Of a stretch of DNA of 37,387 bases, positions 17,557 to 26,653 are shown piece after piece. Below the pieces are notes generated by a model. That model was not told the origin of the DNA. It worked only from the letters and a program-made list of their open reading frames with translations, and did no database searches. Each line of letters opens with the position of its first letter. Position 1 is the stretch's first letter. Position numbers and translations under genes: made by a program. Origin of the DNA: Urechidicola sp. (GTDB lineage Bacteria; Bacteroidota; Bacteroidia; Flavobacteriales; Flavobacteriaceae); NCBI GenBank assembly GCA_028599075.1, contig JAQRMW010000048.1:1-37387 (forward strand), written 5' to 3'.

Positions 17557-19422
17557 TTATTTTGGAACAGGCAACTTCATATAAATATGTGTTCCCATTT
17601 CTTTGGATGATTTTATTTCAAAAATTCCATCCATCATTTTAACCCTAGCTTCGATTTGTGGCAACCCGAGTCCAACATCATATTTTGCCCTAACTTTATT
17701 TATATCGAATCCTTTTCCGTTATCAATAATTTTAATTTTAAAATACTTCTCATTATCCTTTAACAGTATTTGGGCTTCGGTAGCATCACTATGCTTAATA
17801 ACGTTGTTTACTAATTCATCAATAATACTATGGATTTTTATTTCGAAATCGCTGCTATAGCGTTGAATATTTTCAGATTCACATTTGAAAGATAATTTAG
17901 AGTTTGAATATTTTTCGCACAAATCATCCATGGCAAAACCCAACCCAAACTTCATTAAGACTGGTGAGATAAGTTGGTGAGATAAATCACGAATTTTATC
18001 TCCTGCTTCTTCTACAATCGCTTGTGATTTAGAAATCTCTTCTGGTGCATTTTCTTTAAGCTCAATTTTAGCAGCCTGTAAATGCAATCCTGCTGAAGAT
18101 AATAAAGCACTTACACTATTGTGCAAAATTTCGGCTATTTGCTGACGTTCCGTCTCTTTTCCATCAATGGTTGCATTTAATATTTTTATCTGAGCTTCAG
18201 TATTTAATTGTTCAATCTCTCGTTCTTTTACCAAGGTTTCTTTTTGTAAAACCAATAACTTCTTTTCTCTTTTAACTTTTTGACCTCTATAAAATAACCA
18301 TACAAAAAGTAACATAACTGTTGTTGATACACCTACTATATAAAGCCACAGCTCAGCATTTTTCCGTTTATTTTTTTCAATTTCGGCTAGCTTTTCTTTT
18401 TTAGCAAAATTATATTTTGCTTCAATTTCAACATATTCTTTTTGAGCAGTCTCTTCAGATAATTCATATGCTAAAGCCACAGATTCAGTCCTAAAATCAT
18501 ACGCGTTTTTATAATCACTTATATGAGAATATGATTGAGCCAAGTTCGCTAAAAAAATTCGTTTCGATTTACGCGCCATATAACTCTTCCCATTTTCTAC
18601 TAGTTTTAAACCCCTACTATAATATGCGATAGATTTATTATAATCTTGTTTTTTCCAATTTAGTGCACCCATAATATTCAAGGTATTTACCATTGAAATT
18701 GAATCTGCACTATTTTCCCAAATTTCTAATGCCTTTTGCCCAAAATACTCTGCCTTTTCAAAATTATCTTCATAATAATTAAAGGCATTCCGTGCATCGT
18801 ACACATATCCTAATATGGTTTTATCTTTTTTCTTTTTTGGAAAATAACTTGTTGCTACGCCCCAATAATGATTTAAACTATCCTTGTGAATTTGCATCTT
18901 TAAAGTATCCTTTTCTTTCTCAGAAAGCAATGCTACATACAACCTATAATGCTGATTTCCGACACCCAAACTACCTTTACTAACTTCTAGAGAATCGTTA
19001 AATTGAAAACCGTATGAATATACCATTCTAAAATACTTGATCGCTAATGAATGCTTTTTCAATTTAGAAAACCCACTCCCTATTTCATAAGCATACTCAG
19101 CCTTGTATCTCGTTTTTTGATTTTCTTTAATCTGAGATAAACCATTTAATAGTATTTCTAAAGCAATATCATCTTTATTTTGTGCCATATATAGAATTGC
19201 TTCAGTAAAGTCAATAGCTAACTTTACAGAATCTATTTGGTATTGAGGAGTTTCTTTTAAAGAATCAACTAGTTTTTCTGCAACTAAGTAATCTTCTATT
19301 TTAATATACTCATTTACAACGCCTATTAACGAGTCTGTTTTTGTTAAGTTTTGTGCAAATGAAATAGTAGCATTGATAAATATCAATGCTACTATTAAGG
19401 ATTTTGAAAAGAATGATTTCAT
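17557..19422 (-). CDS. TPR-containing sensor histidine kinase (NarX-like HisKA_3 class)
   Basis: 621 residues. A signal peptide (to about residue 24) is followed by some 310 residues of tetratricopeptide repeats that should lie in the periplasm. A membrane helix near residues 358-380 comes next, then a basic coiled coil. The phosphoacceptor is His434 in AEILHNSVSALL, in the HisKA_3 position. The ATPase domain has an N box (DELVNNVIKHSD), IIDNGKGFD and GLGLPQIEARV. It should phosphorylate the LuxR-type regulator encoded upstream in the same operon. The signal sensed by the TPR domain is unknown. A 97-residue protein is encoded between the two. Confidence 0.92.
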   Translation of the reverse strand: MKSFFSKSLIVALIFINATISFAQNLTKTDSLIGVVNEYIKIEDYLVAEKLVDSLKETPQYQIDSVKLAIDFTEAILYMAQNKDDIALEILLNGLSQIKENQKTRYKAEYAYEIGSGFSKLKKHSLAIKYFRMVYSYGFQFNDSLEVSKGSLGVGNQHYRLYVALLSEKEKDTLKMQIHKDSLNHYWGVATSYFPKKKKDKTILGYVYDARNAFNYYEDNFEKAEYFGQKALEIWENSADSISMVNTLNIMGALNWKKQDYNKSIAYYSRGLKLVENGKSYMARKSKRIFLANLAQSYSHISDYKNAYDFRTESVALAYELSEETAQKEYVEIEAKYNFAKKEKLAEIEKNKRKNAELWLYIVGVSTTVMLLFVWLFYRGQKVKREKKLLVLQKETLVKEREIEQLNTEAQIKILNATIDGKETERQQIAEILHNSVSALLSSAGLHLQAAKIELKENAPEEISKSQAIVEEAGDKIRDLSHQLISPVLMKFGLGFAMDDLCEKYSNSKLSFKCESENIQRYSSDFEIKIHSIIDELVNNVIKHSDATEAQILLKDNEKYFKIKIIDNGKGFDINKVRAKYDVGLGLPQIEARVKMMDGIFEIKSSKEMGTHIYMKLPVPK

Positions 19423-19441
19423 TCTTTAAAGATACATTTTT

Positions 19442-19735
19442 TTATGGGTTAATTTCTATAATAGGGCCTTCTTCATTGGCGCCTTCTATTCCCTTTGCGG
19501 CTACATTTCCTTGATTTTGAAAAAACTGAACTTTTAATGGACCTGTTATTTTATAAGTTTTATTATTATCACCACCAGGTAATTTACCATCTTCGGTTAA
19601 GTCAATTTTATTAAGATCACCTACTTGAGAGTAAGATACTTTAACTCCTTTAGCTACTTTAAATTTTAGGGTGTAATCTTTTGTAAGTCCATCATACTTA
19701 CAAGATAAGTCATAAGACACTAACATGTTTGCCAT
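19442..19735 (-). CDS. Unrecognised 97-residue protein within a two-component operon
   Basis: I do not recognise this protein. It has no signal peptide and no membrane segment, and the sequence alternates hydrophobic and polar residues in the way of a small all-beta protein (for example YTLKFKVAKGVKVSYSQVG). It has one Cys, no obvious metal site, and ends EEGPIIEINP. The ATG at 19735 is 11 bases after the response-regulator stop, and the kinase gene starts 19 bases after its own stop, so all three are probably one transcript. A second ATG at 19726 could also serve. It could be a cytoplasmic partner of the pair, or an unrelated passenger. Confidence 0.7.
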   Translation of the reverse strand: MANMLVSYDLSCKYDGLTKDYTLKFKVAKGVKVSYSQVGDLNKIDLTEDGKLPGGDNNKTYKITGPLKVQFFQNQGNVAAKGIEGANEEGPIIEINP

Positions 19736-19746
19736 AATATATAATT

Positions 19747-20412
19747 TTAGATTAATTGATTTTTATGCGCATATAATGCCAAACCTACAACATTTTTTAC
19801 TTTTAATTTTTTGATAAGATTTTTACGGTGAGTTTCTACAGTATTAACAGCGATATTAAGTGATGCTGCTATTTCGTTAGAACTGTATTCGCTAGAAATT
19901 AATTTTAAAATTTCTTTTTCTCGATTGGTCAATGAGCCAAAAAATGCGCCTTCGCTCAAATTATCTTCCCTACTACCACCATCAGAAAACAAGGACAATA
20001 TCCGTGTTTGGATATTCTCACTAAAATATTGTTCTCCTCTGCTAACAGTTTTAATGGCTTCAACAATTTGTTCGGCTGCACATTTTTTAGCTAAAAAACC
20101 TTTCGCGCCAATTTTCAACACTTCTTTAACTAGTTTTATATCGTCATAGCTGGACAATACTACTACAAAAGGTCTAGATTCGCGATTCTTAAAATATTGC
20201 AAAACCTTAATTCCATCAACTTTTGGCATATTAATATCCAATACTAAAACATCAGAGGTATTTGTTTGATACCAATCGATAACTTCTTCTCCGTTCAACG
20301 ATTCGCCAACAACTTCAATCTCTTTTTCTGTTTTAAGTACTGCTTTTATTCCATCAATTAATACTTTATGGTCATCTGCAATATGTACTTTTATCTTTTT
20401 CAATTTTCCCAT
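19747..20412 (-). CDS. NarL/FixJ-type response regulator
   Basis: 221 residues. The receiver domain has acidic Asp13-Asp14, the phosphorylated Asp59 in LVLDINMP, Ser/Ser in VLSSYDD and the conserved Lys in FLAKK. After a linker, the LuxR-type helix-turn-helix domain begins at LTNREKEILKLIS and includes SSNEIAASLNIAVNTVETH. It is the first gene of a regulator - small protein - kinase operon and should bind DNA as a dimer when phosphorylated. A perfect inverted repeat 57-74 bases before its start could be an operator. Confidence 0.95.
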   Translation of the reverse strand: MGKLKKIKVHIADDHKVLIDGIKAVLKTEKEIEVVGESLNGEEVIDWYQTNTSDVLVLDINMPKVDGIKVLQYFKNRESRPFVVVLSSYDDIKLVKEVLKIGAKGFLAKKCAAEQIVEAIKTVSRGEQYFSENIQTRILSLFSDGGSREDNLSEGAFFGSLTNREKEILKLISSEYSSNEIAASLNIAVNTVETHRKNLIKKLKVKNVVGLALYAHKNQLI

Positions 20413-20468
20413 AACAAACTTATTACATATATAAACATTCTACAATACCTACTTTCCGTGATTTTTAT

Positions 20469-20486
20469 CTAACGGTTTTCCGTTAG
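20469..20486. repeat. Perfect inverted repeat upstream of the response regulator gene
   Basis: CTAACGG (20469-20475), TTTT, CCGTTAG (20480-20486). It has no T run and is separate from the nearby DUF4293 terminator, so it could be a protein-binding site for the NarL-type regulator. This is inference from position and symmetry. Confidence 0.35.
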
Positions 20487-20502
20487 TTAGTAAATTTACA
20501 AT

Positions 20503-20533
20503 AAAAAAACCACCTGTCCATGACAGATGGTTT
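20503..20533 (-). terminator. Terminator of the DUF4293 gene
   Basis: Twelve-base stem (20507-20518 with 20522-20533) that has one G-U pair in the minus-strand RNA, followed on that strand by seven T. It lies 30 bases past the DUF4293 stop codon. Confidence 0.8.
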
Positions 20534-20563
20534 CTAAACACTAAATATACTAAGATATTCGTA

Positions 20564-20998
20564 TTACCTTATCCTATCTACAGATTTTACAAGGTCTTCA
20601 TCTTTCTTAATAGCCTTGTTTGCCAACACTAGCAAAACAATTGTAATTAAAGGAAGTGCAGACCCAATACCTTTCTCAGAAATAAAAATTTCTCCAGATA
20701 AACTTTGCAAATGAATTACAAGCAATACCAATATAATAAGGTTAATCAAAATATTAATACGCCCAAATACAAACTGAGTTTGTCTATTTTTAAATTTAAA
20801 AATAGTAATTAATGAAACCAATACAGAAAGCCCAAATAAAACTGGTAAACTCTTTATATCCCAAGAATTGGCATTCAATAAATTATATACATATATATTT
20901 ACTCCTTCTAAATTTTTCCATAAATTAAAAAAAATAGGAAGTACGCTCATAACAAGCAATGCAATCGTTAAATATAATGTTTGAATTCTTTGAATCAT
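20564..20998 (-). CDS. DUF4293 family membrane protein
   Basis: 144 residues starting MIQRIQTLYL, a start characteristic of DUF4293 proteins of Bacteroidota. An upstream ATG at 21022 lies inside the predicted -7 promoter box and is rejected. Four hydrophobic segments are visible, near residues 6-22, 48-65, 79-96 and 108-126, so it is an integral inner-membrane protein. Its function is unknown. The position divergent from rho is, as far as I recall, widely kept in flavobacteria, which hints at a housekeeping role but does not show one. Confidence 0.85.
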   Translation of the reverse strand: MIQRIQTLYLTIALLVMSVLPIFFNLWKNLEGVNIYVYNLLNANSWDIKSLPVLFGLSVLVSLITIFKFKNRQTQFVFGRINILINLIILVLLVIHLQSLSGEIFISEKGIGSALPLITIVLLVLANKAIKKDEDLVKSVDRIR

Positions 20999-21019
20999 TA
21001 ATAACTCTATTGAGAGCAG

Positions 21020-21027
21020 CAAAGGTA
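21020..21027 (-). promoter_or_regulatory. -7 promoter box of the DUF4293 gene
   Basis: TACCTTTG on the minus strand matches TAnnTTTG exactly. The implied leader is about 15 bases before the ATG at 20998. The -33 box is weak (a TTG 23 bases upstream). Confidence 0.5.
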
Positions 21028-21072
21028 CTTTAATCTTTTTAGGATAAAAACAATAATATTCATTTTATTTTA

Positions 21073-21080
21073 TATATTTG
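21073..21080 (+). promoter_or_regulatory. -7 promoter box of rho
   Basis: TATATTTG matches TAnnTTTG exactly. It would give rho a leader of about 105 bases. No clear -33 box is seen. The leader is A+T-rich, and I see no strong hairpin in it. Confidence 0.45.
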
Positions 21081-21192
21081 TCATCTCTTCTGATAGAGAA
21101 TTGCAATACAGCAATTTAATTCATACAAAACAAATCATATTATTTATTGTTTTCTTATAACAGAATAATTTTATTAATCATAATCCTACATA

Positions 21193-22842
21193 ATGTTTGA
21201 AATTTCAACACTCAAGAGTAAATCTCTTGCAGAACTACAAGAAATTGCGAAAAATATTGGAATCCCAAAATTTAGTCAATTAAAAAAATTAGATTTAGTA
21301 TATCAAATACTAGATCATCAAGCTGCAAATCCTGTAGCAAAAAAAACGAGTACCGAAAAACCTAAGCGAAAAAGAATTGCTAAGCCTAAGAACGAATCTA
21401 AGGAGTTGGTAGCAAAAGAAGTTCTTCAAAGTCAAAGTGAATCGGTTCAAAAAGAGCCTCAAGAAAAGAAAGAAGCTCCTCAAAAAGTGGCAAAAAAACC
21501 ACTACCAAAAAGAGTAAAAAAAGAAAAACCTAAACAACAAGCAGCGAAACCTGCAGCTGATGTAGAAATTAAAGAAACTCCAAAAGTTACCACTGAAACT
21601 TCAGAAAATAAAGAGCAAAAAAATAAACCTCAGCAAAAACAAGAGAGATCTAACAATAAACCAGATCACTCTAAAAACAAAAAGCAAGGGTTTAAGAAAA
21701 ATGGAAACCGATACAGAGATCCTGATTATGAATTCGACGGAATTATAGAAAGTGAAGGTGTTTTAGAAACCATGCCAGATGGTTATGGGTTCTTGAGATC
21801 TTCTGATTATAACTACTTATCATCTCCTGATGATATTTATGTTTCTCAATCTCAAATAAAATTATTTGGATTAAAAACAGGTGATACTGTTAAAGGAAAT
21901 GTTCGCCCACCAAAAGAAGGTGAAAAATATTTTCCGTTGATTAGAGTATCAAAAATAAATGGTTTAAATCCGAATGTTGTTCGTGATAGAGTTGCTTTTG
22001 AGCATTTAAAACCTTTGTTTCCAGATGAGAAATTAAACATCGAAACAAAAAATCATTCAACAAGAGTGATTGATTTATTTGCGCCTATAGGTAAAGGACA
22101 ACGTGGTATGATTGTATCACAACCTAAAACTGGTAAAACTATTTTGCTAAAAGATATTGCCAATGCCATTTCTCAAAACCACCCAGAAGTTTATCAAATT
22201 ATTTTATTGATTGATGAGCGACCTGAAGAGGTTACAGATATGCAGCGTAATGTAAAAGGTGAAGTTGTAGCATCTACTTTTGATGAGCCTGCTGATAAGC
22301 ACGTACGTGTTGCCAATATTGTTTTAGAAAAGGCAAAAAGATTGGTAGAGTGTGGACATGATGTTGTTATCTTATTAGATTCTATTACACGTTTAGCGAG
22401 AGCTTACAATACGGTAGCTCCTGCTTCTGGTAAAATTTTATCTGGTGGTATTGATGCCAATGCGTTACACAAACCAAAACGTTTCTTTGGTGCTGCTCGT
22501 AATATTGAAGGTGGTGGGTCTTTATCTATTATAGCAACTGCATTGACAGATACTGGTTCTAAAATGGATGAAGTTATCTTTGAAGAGTTTAAGGGAACTG
22601 GTAATATGGAATTGCAATTGGATAGAAATATCTCTAACCGTAGAATTTATCCTGCTGTTGATTTAGTAAAGTCTAGCACAAGAAGAGATGACTTATTACT
22701 AGATGAAAAGGCATTACAACGCATGTGGGTATTAAGAAAGTATCTTGCTGATATGAATCCTATTGAGGCGATGGAATTCTTAAACGACAGAATGAAATCT
22801 ACTTTAAATAATGATGAATTCTTATTATCGATGAATCGTTAA
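21193..22842 (+). CDS. rho: Transcription termination factor Rho with long disordered insert
   Basis: 549 residues, about 130 more than E. coli Rho. Residues 1-45 form the SAP-like Rho_N domain ([19 protein letters not shown]). Residues 46-175 are an insert of mostly Lys, Glu, Pro, Gln and Asn with no hydrophobic core. The cold-shock RNA-binding domain follows (about 178-253: [15 protein letters not shown]). The RecA-like motor has Walker [11 protein letters not shown] near residue 310 and Walker [18 protein letters not shown], with the Q-loop/R-loop region [13 protein letters not shown]. It terminates RNA synthesis as a hexameric helicase. Long inserts at this point are usual in Bacteroidota; that of Bacteroides thetaiotaomicron has been reported to drive phase separation. 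Confidence 0.98.
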   Translation: MFEISTLKSKSLAELQEIAKNIGIPKFSQLKKLDLVYQILDHQAANPVAKKTSTEKPKRKRIAKPKNESKELVAKEVLQSQSESVQKEPQEKKEAPQKVAKKPLPKRVKKEKPKQQAAKPAADVEIKETPKVTTETSENKEQKNKPQQKQERSNNKPDHSKNKKQGFKKNGNRYRDPDYEFDGIIESEGVLETMPDGYGFLRSSDYNYLSSPDDIYVSQSQIKLFGLKTGDTVKGNVRPPKEGEKYFPLIRVSKINGLNPNVVRDRVAFEHLKPLFPDEKLNIETKNHSTRVIDLFAPIGKGQRGMIVSQPKTGKTILLKDIANAISQNHPEVYQIILLIDERPEEVTDMQRNVKGEVVASTFDEPADKHVRVANIVLEKAKRLVECGHDVVILLDSITRLARAYNTVAPASGKILSGGIDANALHKPKRFFGAARNIEGGGSLSIIATALTDTGSKMDEVIFEEFKGTGNMELQLDRNISNRRIYPAVDLVKSSTRRDDLLLDEKALQRMWVLRKYLADMNPIEAMEFLNDRMKSTLNNDEFLLSMNR

Positions 22843-22863
22843 ATAAAAAGTTTATACAATATT

Positions 22864-22892
22864 AAAGAGGAGCAAATTGCTCCTCTTTTTTT
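22864..22892 (+). terminator. Rho-independent terminator of rho
   Basis: Stem 22864-22874 with 22878-22888 around a three-base loop, followed by a T run to 22892. It lies 22 bases after the rho stop codon. Confidence 0.9.
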
Positions 22893-22941
22893 GTTGAGAC
22901 ATTTTAAAACTGTAATCTCTGTTACAAAAAACAACGCATAA

Positions 22942-22971
22942 AAAAAGAGAATGGCAAACCATTCTCTTTTT
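22942..22971 (-). terminator. Terminator of the ppiD-like gene
   Basis: Perfect 13-base inverted repeat (22942-22954 and 22959-22971) with loop CAAA. The stem itself supplies the T-rich end on the minus strand. It also has T on the plus side and could act in both directions. Confidence 0.85.
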
Positions 22972-22994
22972 AATATCTTAAAGAAAATTATCTG

Positions 22995-25103
22995 TTAATA
23001 GATACTAGCTCTATAATCTTTAATTTCAGAAGTTTCTTTTAAAGCTGTATATAATTGTGATGATCTACCTTTATATTTTGTAGCGATTCTATTACGGAAC
23101 ACATCATAATTATCTAATTCTGTTGGCAACTCTTTAGAAGTAACTTTAATAGCAAAAACTCCTTTTACACCTTCTAAACCAACAATTACTTTTCCTTCTG
23201 CTGCAGTTGACATAGCTCCTACAATTGCAGGTTCATTACCTACTCCAGAAATTGTAGGGCTTGCTAAATTTACATTCGTTGCAGTTTTTATACTTACCGA
23301 ACTAGCATTAGCTATATCTTCTAAAGTAGCACCATTTAACTTTTTATTTAAAATTTCAGCTTTCTTTTTTCTGATTAAAATTGGCTTGATTCTAGAAGCA
23401 ACATTATTAACTGTTGCAGTACCTTCTTTTGTTTTAGATGATAAAACCGCTACAACAAAACCATTGTCAACATCAAAACGTCTAACATCATTAACCTCTG
23501 TATCTTCTTCAAAAGCCCAACGAACAATATTTCTATTATTACCTTGTAACCCAGGAACATTCTCTGCTAAAGCTTTAACACCATTTGCAGGTAAAGGAAC
23601 GTAATTATTTTCTTGAGATAGCGCGTTAAAATCTGCACCCTCTGTTAATTTAGAAGCAAAAATCTCAGCATTTTGGTAAAACTGCGCTTCTGTTTCTTCT
23701 GATGCTTCAATCTTTCTAGAAACTGTAGCTAGCTTCACTGTTTTTTGAATATTCTTTTGATCAGTAATTTTTACAATGTGGAATCCAAATGCTGTTTTCA
23801 CAATATCCATATCACCTTTCTTGTTCAAGAATGTATAATCACCAAATTCTGGAACCATAGCGTTACGCGTGTACCAATCTAATTTTCCTCCTTTATCAGA
23901 GTTTGATTTATCTACTGAGAATTCTTTGGCAATTGCATCAAATTTAGATCCATTACTTTTTAATACAGTTAATAAACTATCTGCTGTTTTCTTAGCCTCA
24001 ACTTCAGTTTGTTTTGTATCGGGGCCTGCTGATTGCGAACCTAAATAAGAAATCAAAATATGGCTAGCTGATACCGAATCTGGTAATTGCTTAACTGCTT
24101 CTACCTTAGAAATTTTATAATAACCCGCATCTTCATAAGTACCAACAACATCACCAACATTTGCATTCATCATAGCGTCAACTTGATCTTTTGGCAACTG
24201 ACTACTATATGAAAAGTTAGTATTTAATGCAGTATCAGAATTAACATCATCAACAAAATTAGCATTATTTTCTGCTGATTTAAATTCTTCAATGTATCCG
24301 TCTAATTCTTCTTTTAAAGCATCTTTATCTTTTTTAGAAGCTACAACAGTAAACTTCACATACTTTAAGTCTCTAGATTCATCTACTTCAAATTCTTTTT
24401 TATGCTCATTGATATAATTTTGATAATCTTTGTTCGTGATTGTAATTAAACTATCAGCAACAGAAGCATATGGTAAGTATACATATTGAGAAGTGATGTT
24501 GGTATTATTAAATAAATAATCTCTTTTACCCTCTTCTAAAGTTGCTCCCAATCCTGCATTAACTAGACTTGTATATGAGGTCTGTACAACTCCTTGTCTT
24601 ACTCTTCCTTCATAGCTCAACCAACTATCCCAACGTGCTTTTTCATCAGAACCTTTTAGAGCACCAATAGCATCTTCTCGCATATTTGCAATATATTCTT
24701 TTACTTTTTCTTCATCAAAAAGACCTACTTCGTTTTGAAAAGAAGGGTCGCTTTGAAAATTTGGATTTGATATAAGGTTCTCCCATACATCATTCTCTCC
24801 TACTACAATTCCAGCCAATTCTAACTGCTCTTTAAAAACACGCTCTCTAACAAACCCATCCCAAACAGCATTTAAAGTTTGTATATCTGAGATGCTACTA
24901 TTAGATCTCGATTTATAAACTTCTAGTATTTGACTAAATTCTTCTCTACTAATTTCTTCTCCATTAATTTCTCCTACAACATCCATTCTAGTAGGGCCTC
25001 CATTTTTGTTTATTGCATCACCAATAACAAAAGCAAAAAGTGCCATACCAATAATTAATATTAGGATAAATGTTCTCTCTCTAATTTTTGATAAAATCGC
25101 CAT
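22995..25103 (-). CDS. ppiD: PpiD/SurA-like periplasmic peptidyl-prolyl isomerase
   Basis: 702 residues. One N-terminal membrane anchor (about residues 11-30, ILILIIGMALFAFVIG) leaves the rest in the periplasm. A SurA_N-like chaperone domain follows, then a parvulin domain near residues 345-460, opening with SASHILISYLG and including GGKLDWYTRNAMVPEFGDY and TAFGFHIVKI. The C-terminal region (about 480-700) has repeated helical segments. It helps fold secreted and outer-membrane proteins at the translocon exit. Length and layout match flavobacterial SurA/PpiD proteins rather than E. coli PpiD (623). It ends a run of envelope genes on this strand but is separated by 95 bases, and TACTTTCG at 25128-25135 may be its own -7 box. 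Confidence 0.9.
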   Translation of the reverse strand: MAILSKIRERTFILILIIGMALFAFVIGDAINKNGGPTRMDVVGEINGEEISREEFSQILEVYKSRSNSSISDIQTLNAVWDGFVRERVFKEQLELAGIVVGENDVWENLISNPNFQSDPSFQNEVGLFDEEKVKEYIANMREDAIGALKGSDEKARWDSWLSYEGRVRQGVVQTSYTSLVNAGLGATLEEGKRDYLFNNTNITSQYVYLPYASVADSLITITNKDYQNYINEHKKEFEVDESRDLKYVKFTVVASKKDKDALKEELDGYIEEFKSAENNANFVDDVNSDTALNTNFSYSSQLPKDQVDAMMNANVGDVVGTYEDAGYYKISKVEAVKQLPDSVSASHILISYLGSQSAGPDTKQTEVEAKKTADSLLTVLKSNGSKFDAIAKEFSVDKSNSDKGGKLDWYTRNAMVPEFGDYTFLNKKGDMDIVKTAFGFHIVKITDQKNIQKTVKLATVSRKIEASEETEAQFYQNAEIFASKLTEGADFNALSQENNYVPLPANGVKALAENVPGLQGNNRNIVRWAFEEDTEVNDVRRFDVDNGFVVAVLSSKTKEGTATVNNVASRIKPILIRKKKAEILNKKLNGATLEDIANASSVSIKTATNVNLASPTISGVGNEPAIVGAMSTAAEGKVIVGLEGVKGVFAIKVTSKELPTELDNYDVFRNRIATKYKGRSSQLYTALKETSEIKDYRASIY

Positions 25104-25198
25104 TTTGTGTTCTTTTAATTTAGTGTGCGAAAGTACAATTAACTATTGAAAAATAAAAGGGAAAAACTTATAAAATATTAAGTGTGAAGTGCCTGAAT

Positions 25199-26452
25199 CT
25201 AAAGTCCTTTAGAGAGTACTTTTAAGTAAATCTCTTCAATTTTAGAAGTCGATGCTTTTAAAATGGTGAACTGATAGTTTTCAATTTCTATGACTTCATC
25301 TTGCAAAGGAATGTTTTCAGAATATTCTACAATTAATCCGCCTAAAGTTTCATATCCTTCATCTTCTGGCAAATTAATTTGGTAAGTATCATTAATATAA
25401 TCTATTTCTAAGCGAGCTGAGAACTCAAACTCACGGTCATTAATTTTATTTTCGGTTAATGCCACAGTATCGTGTTCATCTTCAATTTCGCCAAATAACT
25501 CTTCTACAATATCTTCAACAGTCATAATACCCGATGTGCCGCCATACTCATCTAAAACTACCGCTACACTTTTTTTCTTTTTGGTCAAAACATTCAGCAC
25601 ATCATTAATCATCATACTCTCTGGGATAAACTCAACTAGAAGTAAAACTGAGCGTAGAGATTTAGGTTTTTTAAACATATCAAAAGCATGTACATAACCA
25701 ACAATATCATCTAGAGAATTTTTGAAAACAATAATTTTTGAAAACCCAGTTTTTACAAATTTATCTCTAACATTATTAATTGTTTCTCTAATATCAACAG
25801 CCAAAATTTCTGTTCTAGGAATCATTACTTCTCTAGCCTTAACATCATTAAACTCTAATGCATTTTGAAACATTTGTATTTCAGAATCTACATCTTTAGT
25901 TTCGGTTTTTTCTAACTGCTCGGTAATGTAACTTTCTAATTCAGCTTTACTAAATTCTTTTTGTTCGATATCTGGTTTTGTATTTAAAAATACCCTTAAA
26001 ATAAAATCAGAAATAGCTGTAATTCCTTCAGATAAATAATGAAATAGCACATAAAAAAAGTAAGCAGGTATTGCAAATATTTTTAAGCTCTCATCGGCAA
26101 AAATCCTAAAAATTGCTTTTGGTAAGAATTCGGCAGTTACCAGAATAATAATTGTTGATATTGTTGTTTGAGTCAATAAAGTTAATAGTGGGTTTAAATC
26201 TAAAAACTGTACGATAAACTCGCCCATAAAGAAGCTATAAATCACCAATGCAATATTATTACCCACAAGCATTGTCGTAATAAATTTTGATGATTTTAAG
26301 GTGAGTTTTGCTAAAATTTTGGAAGTGAACCCCTCTTTTTTCTTTTCGATTTCGATATGCATTTTGTTTGCTGATACAAACGCTATTTCCATCCCCGAAA
26401 AAAAAGCTGATGCTAAGATTGATAATATTATTACAACAATCTGAACTTCCAT
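25199..26452 (-). CDS. CorC/HlyC-type CNNM-CBS membrane protein
   Basis: 417 residues. The N-terminal DUF21/CNNM domain (about residues 1-180) has three to four membrane segments, starting IVVIILSILASAFFSGMEIA with the conserved Ser-Gly-Glu region. A tandem CBS pair (about 195-320) contains VMIPRTEILAVD and ends in VVLDEYGGTSGIMTVEDIVEELFGEI. The CorC_HlyC domain occupies the last 80 residues (GYETLGGLIVE). Members are implicated in magnesium or cobalt efflux. The older name hemolysin rests on weak evidence. GldE, a gliding paralogue, is possible but normally lies next to gldD, which is not here. It starts directly on the stop of the small membrane protein. Confidence 0.88.
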   Translation of the reverse strand: MEVQIVVIILSILASAFFSGMEIAFVSANKMHIEIEKKKEGFTSKILAKLTLKSSKFITTMLVGNNIALVIYSFFMGEFIVQFLDLNPLLTLLTQTTISTIIILVTAEFLPKAIFRIFADESLKIFAIPAYFFYVLFHYLSEGITAISDFILRVFLNTKPDIEQKEFSKAELESYITEQLEKTETKDVDSEIQMFQNALEFNDVKAREVMIPRTEILAVDIRETINNVRDKFVKTGFSKIIVFKNSLDDIVGYVHAFDMFKKPKSLRSVLLLVEFIPESMMINDVLNVLTKKKKSVAVVLDEYGGTSGIMTVEDIVEELFGEIEDEHDTVALTENKINDREFEFSARLEIDYINDTYQINLPEDEGYETLGGLIVEYSENIPLQDEVIEIENYQFTILKASTSKIEEIYLKVLSKGL

Positions 26453-26653
26453 TTATTTCTTTTTATTGAAATACTCTTCTCTTCGAATTCTTGTTCTTCT
26501 ACGGAAGAAAAACATAAAGACAGCTAAGACCATAAATATTATATAAAAATACAGTCTATCCCCATCAGATTTCCATGAATTGAAAGCTTCAACTCCAAAA
26601 ACAACTGCGATTATTAAATAACCTATTTCAAATATTTTTCCAATTTTATTCAT
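26453..26653 (-). CDS. Small two-segment membrane protein
   Basis: 66 residues with hydrophobic stretches at about residues 9-24 and 34-50 and a strongly basic tail (RRRTRIRREEYFNKKK) that should lie in the cytoplasm. Its ATG overlaps the lptC stop (TAATG), and its stop abuts the start codon of the CorC-like gene. This tight packing argues strongly for a real, translationally coupled gene. I do not recognise a named family. The position suggests a link with envelope biogenesis or with the CNNM protein. Confidence 0.75.
   Translation of the reverse strand: MNKIGKIFEIGYLIIAVVFGVEAFNSWKSDGDRLYFYIIFMVLAVFMFFFRRRTRIRREEYFNKKK

Noticed and set aside
17557-20412. A hybrid or phage-defence signalling system.
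   Set aside because: The kinase and regulator have ordinary domain sets, and no nuclease, toxin or NTPase effector is nearby.
25199-26452. Gliding motility protein GldE.
   Set aside because: The domain set is the same, but gldE normally adjoins gldD, and here the neighbours are lptC and ppiD. The general CorC/CNNM call is safer.
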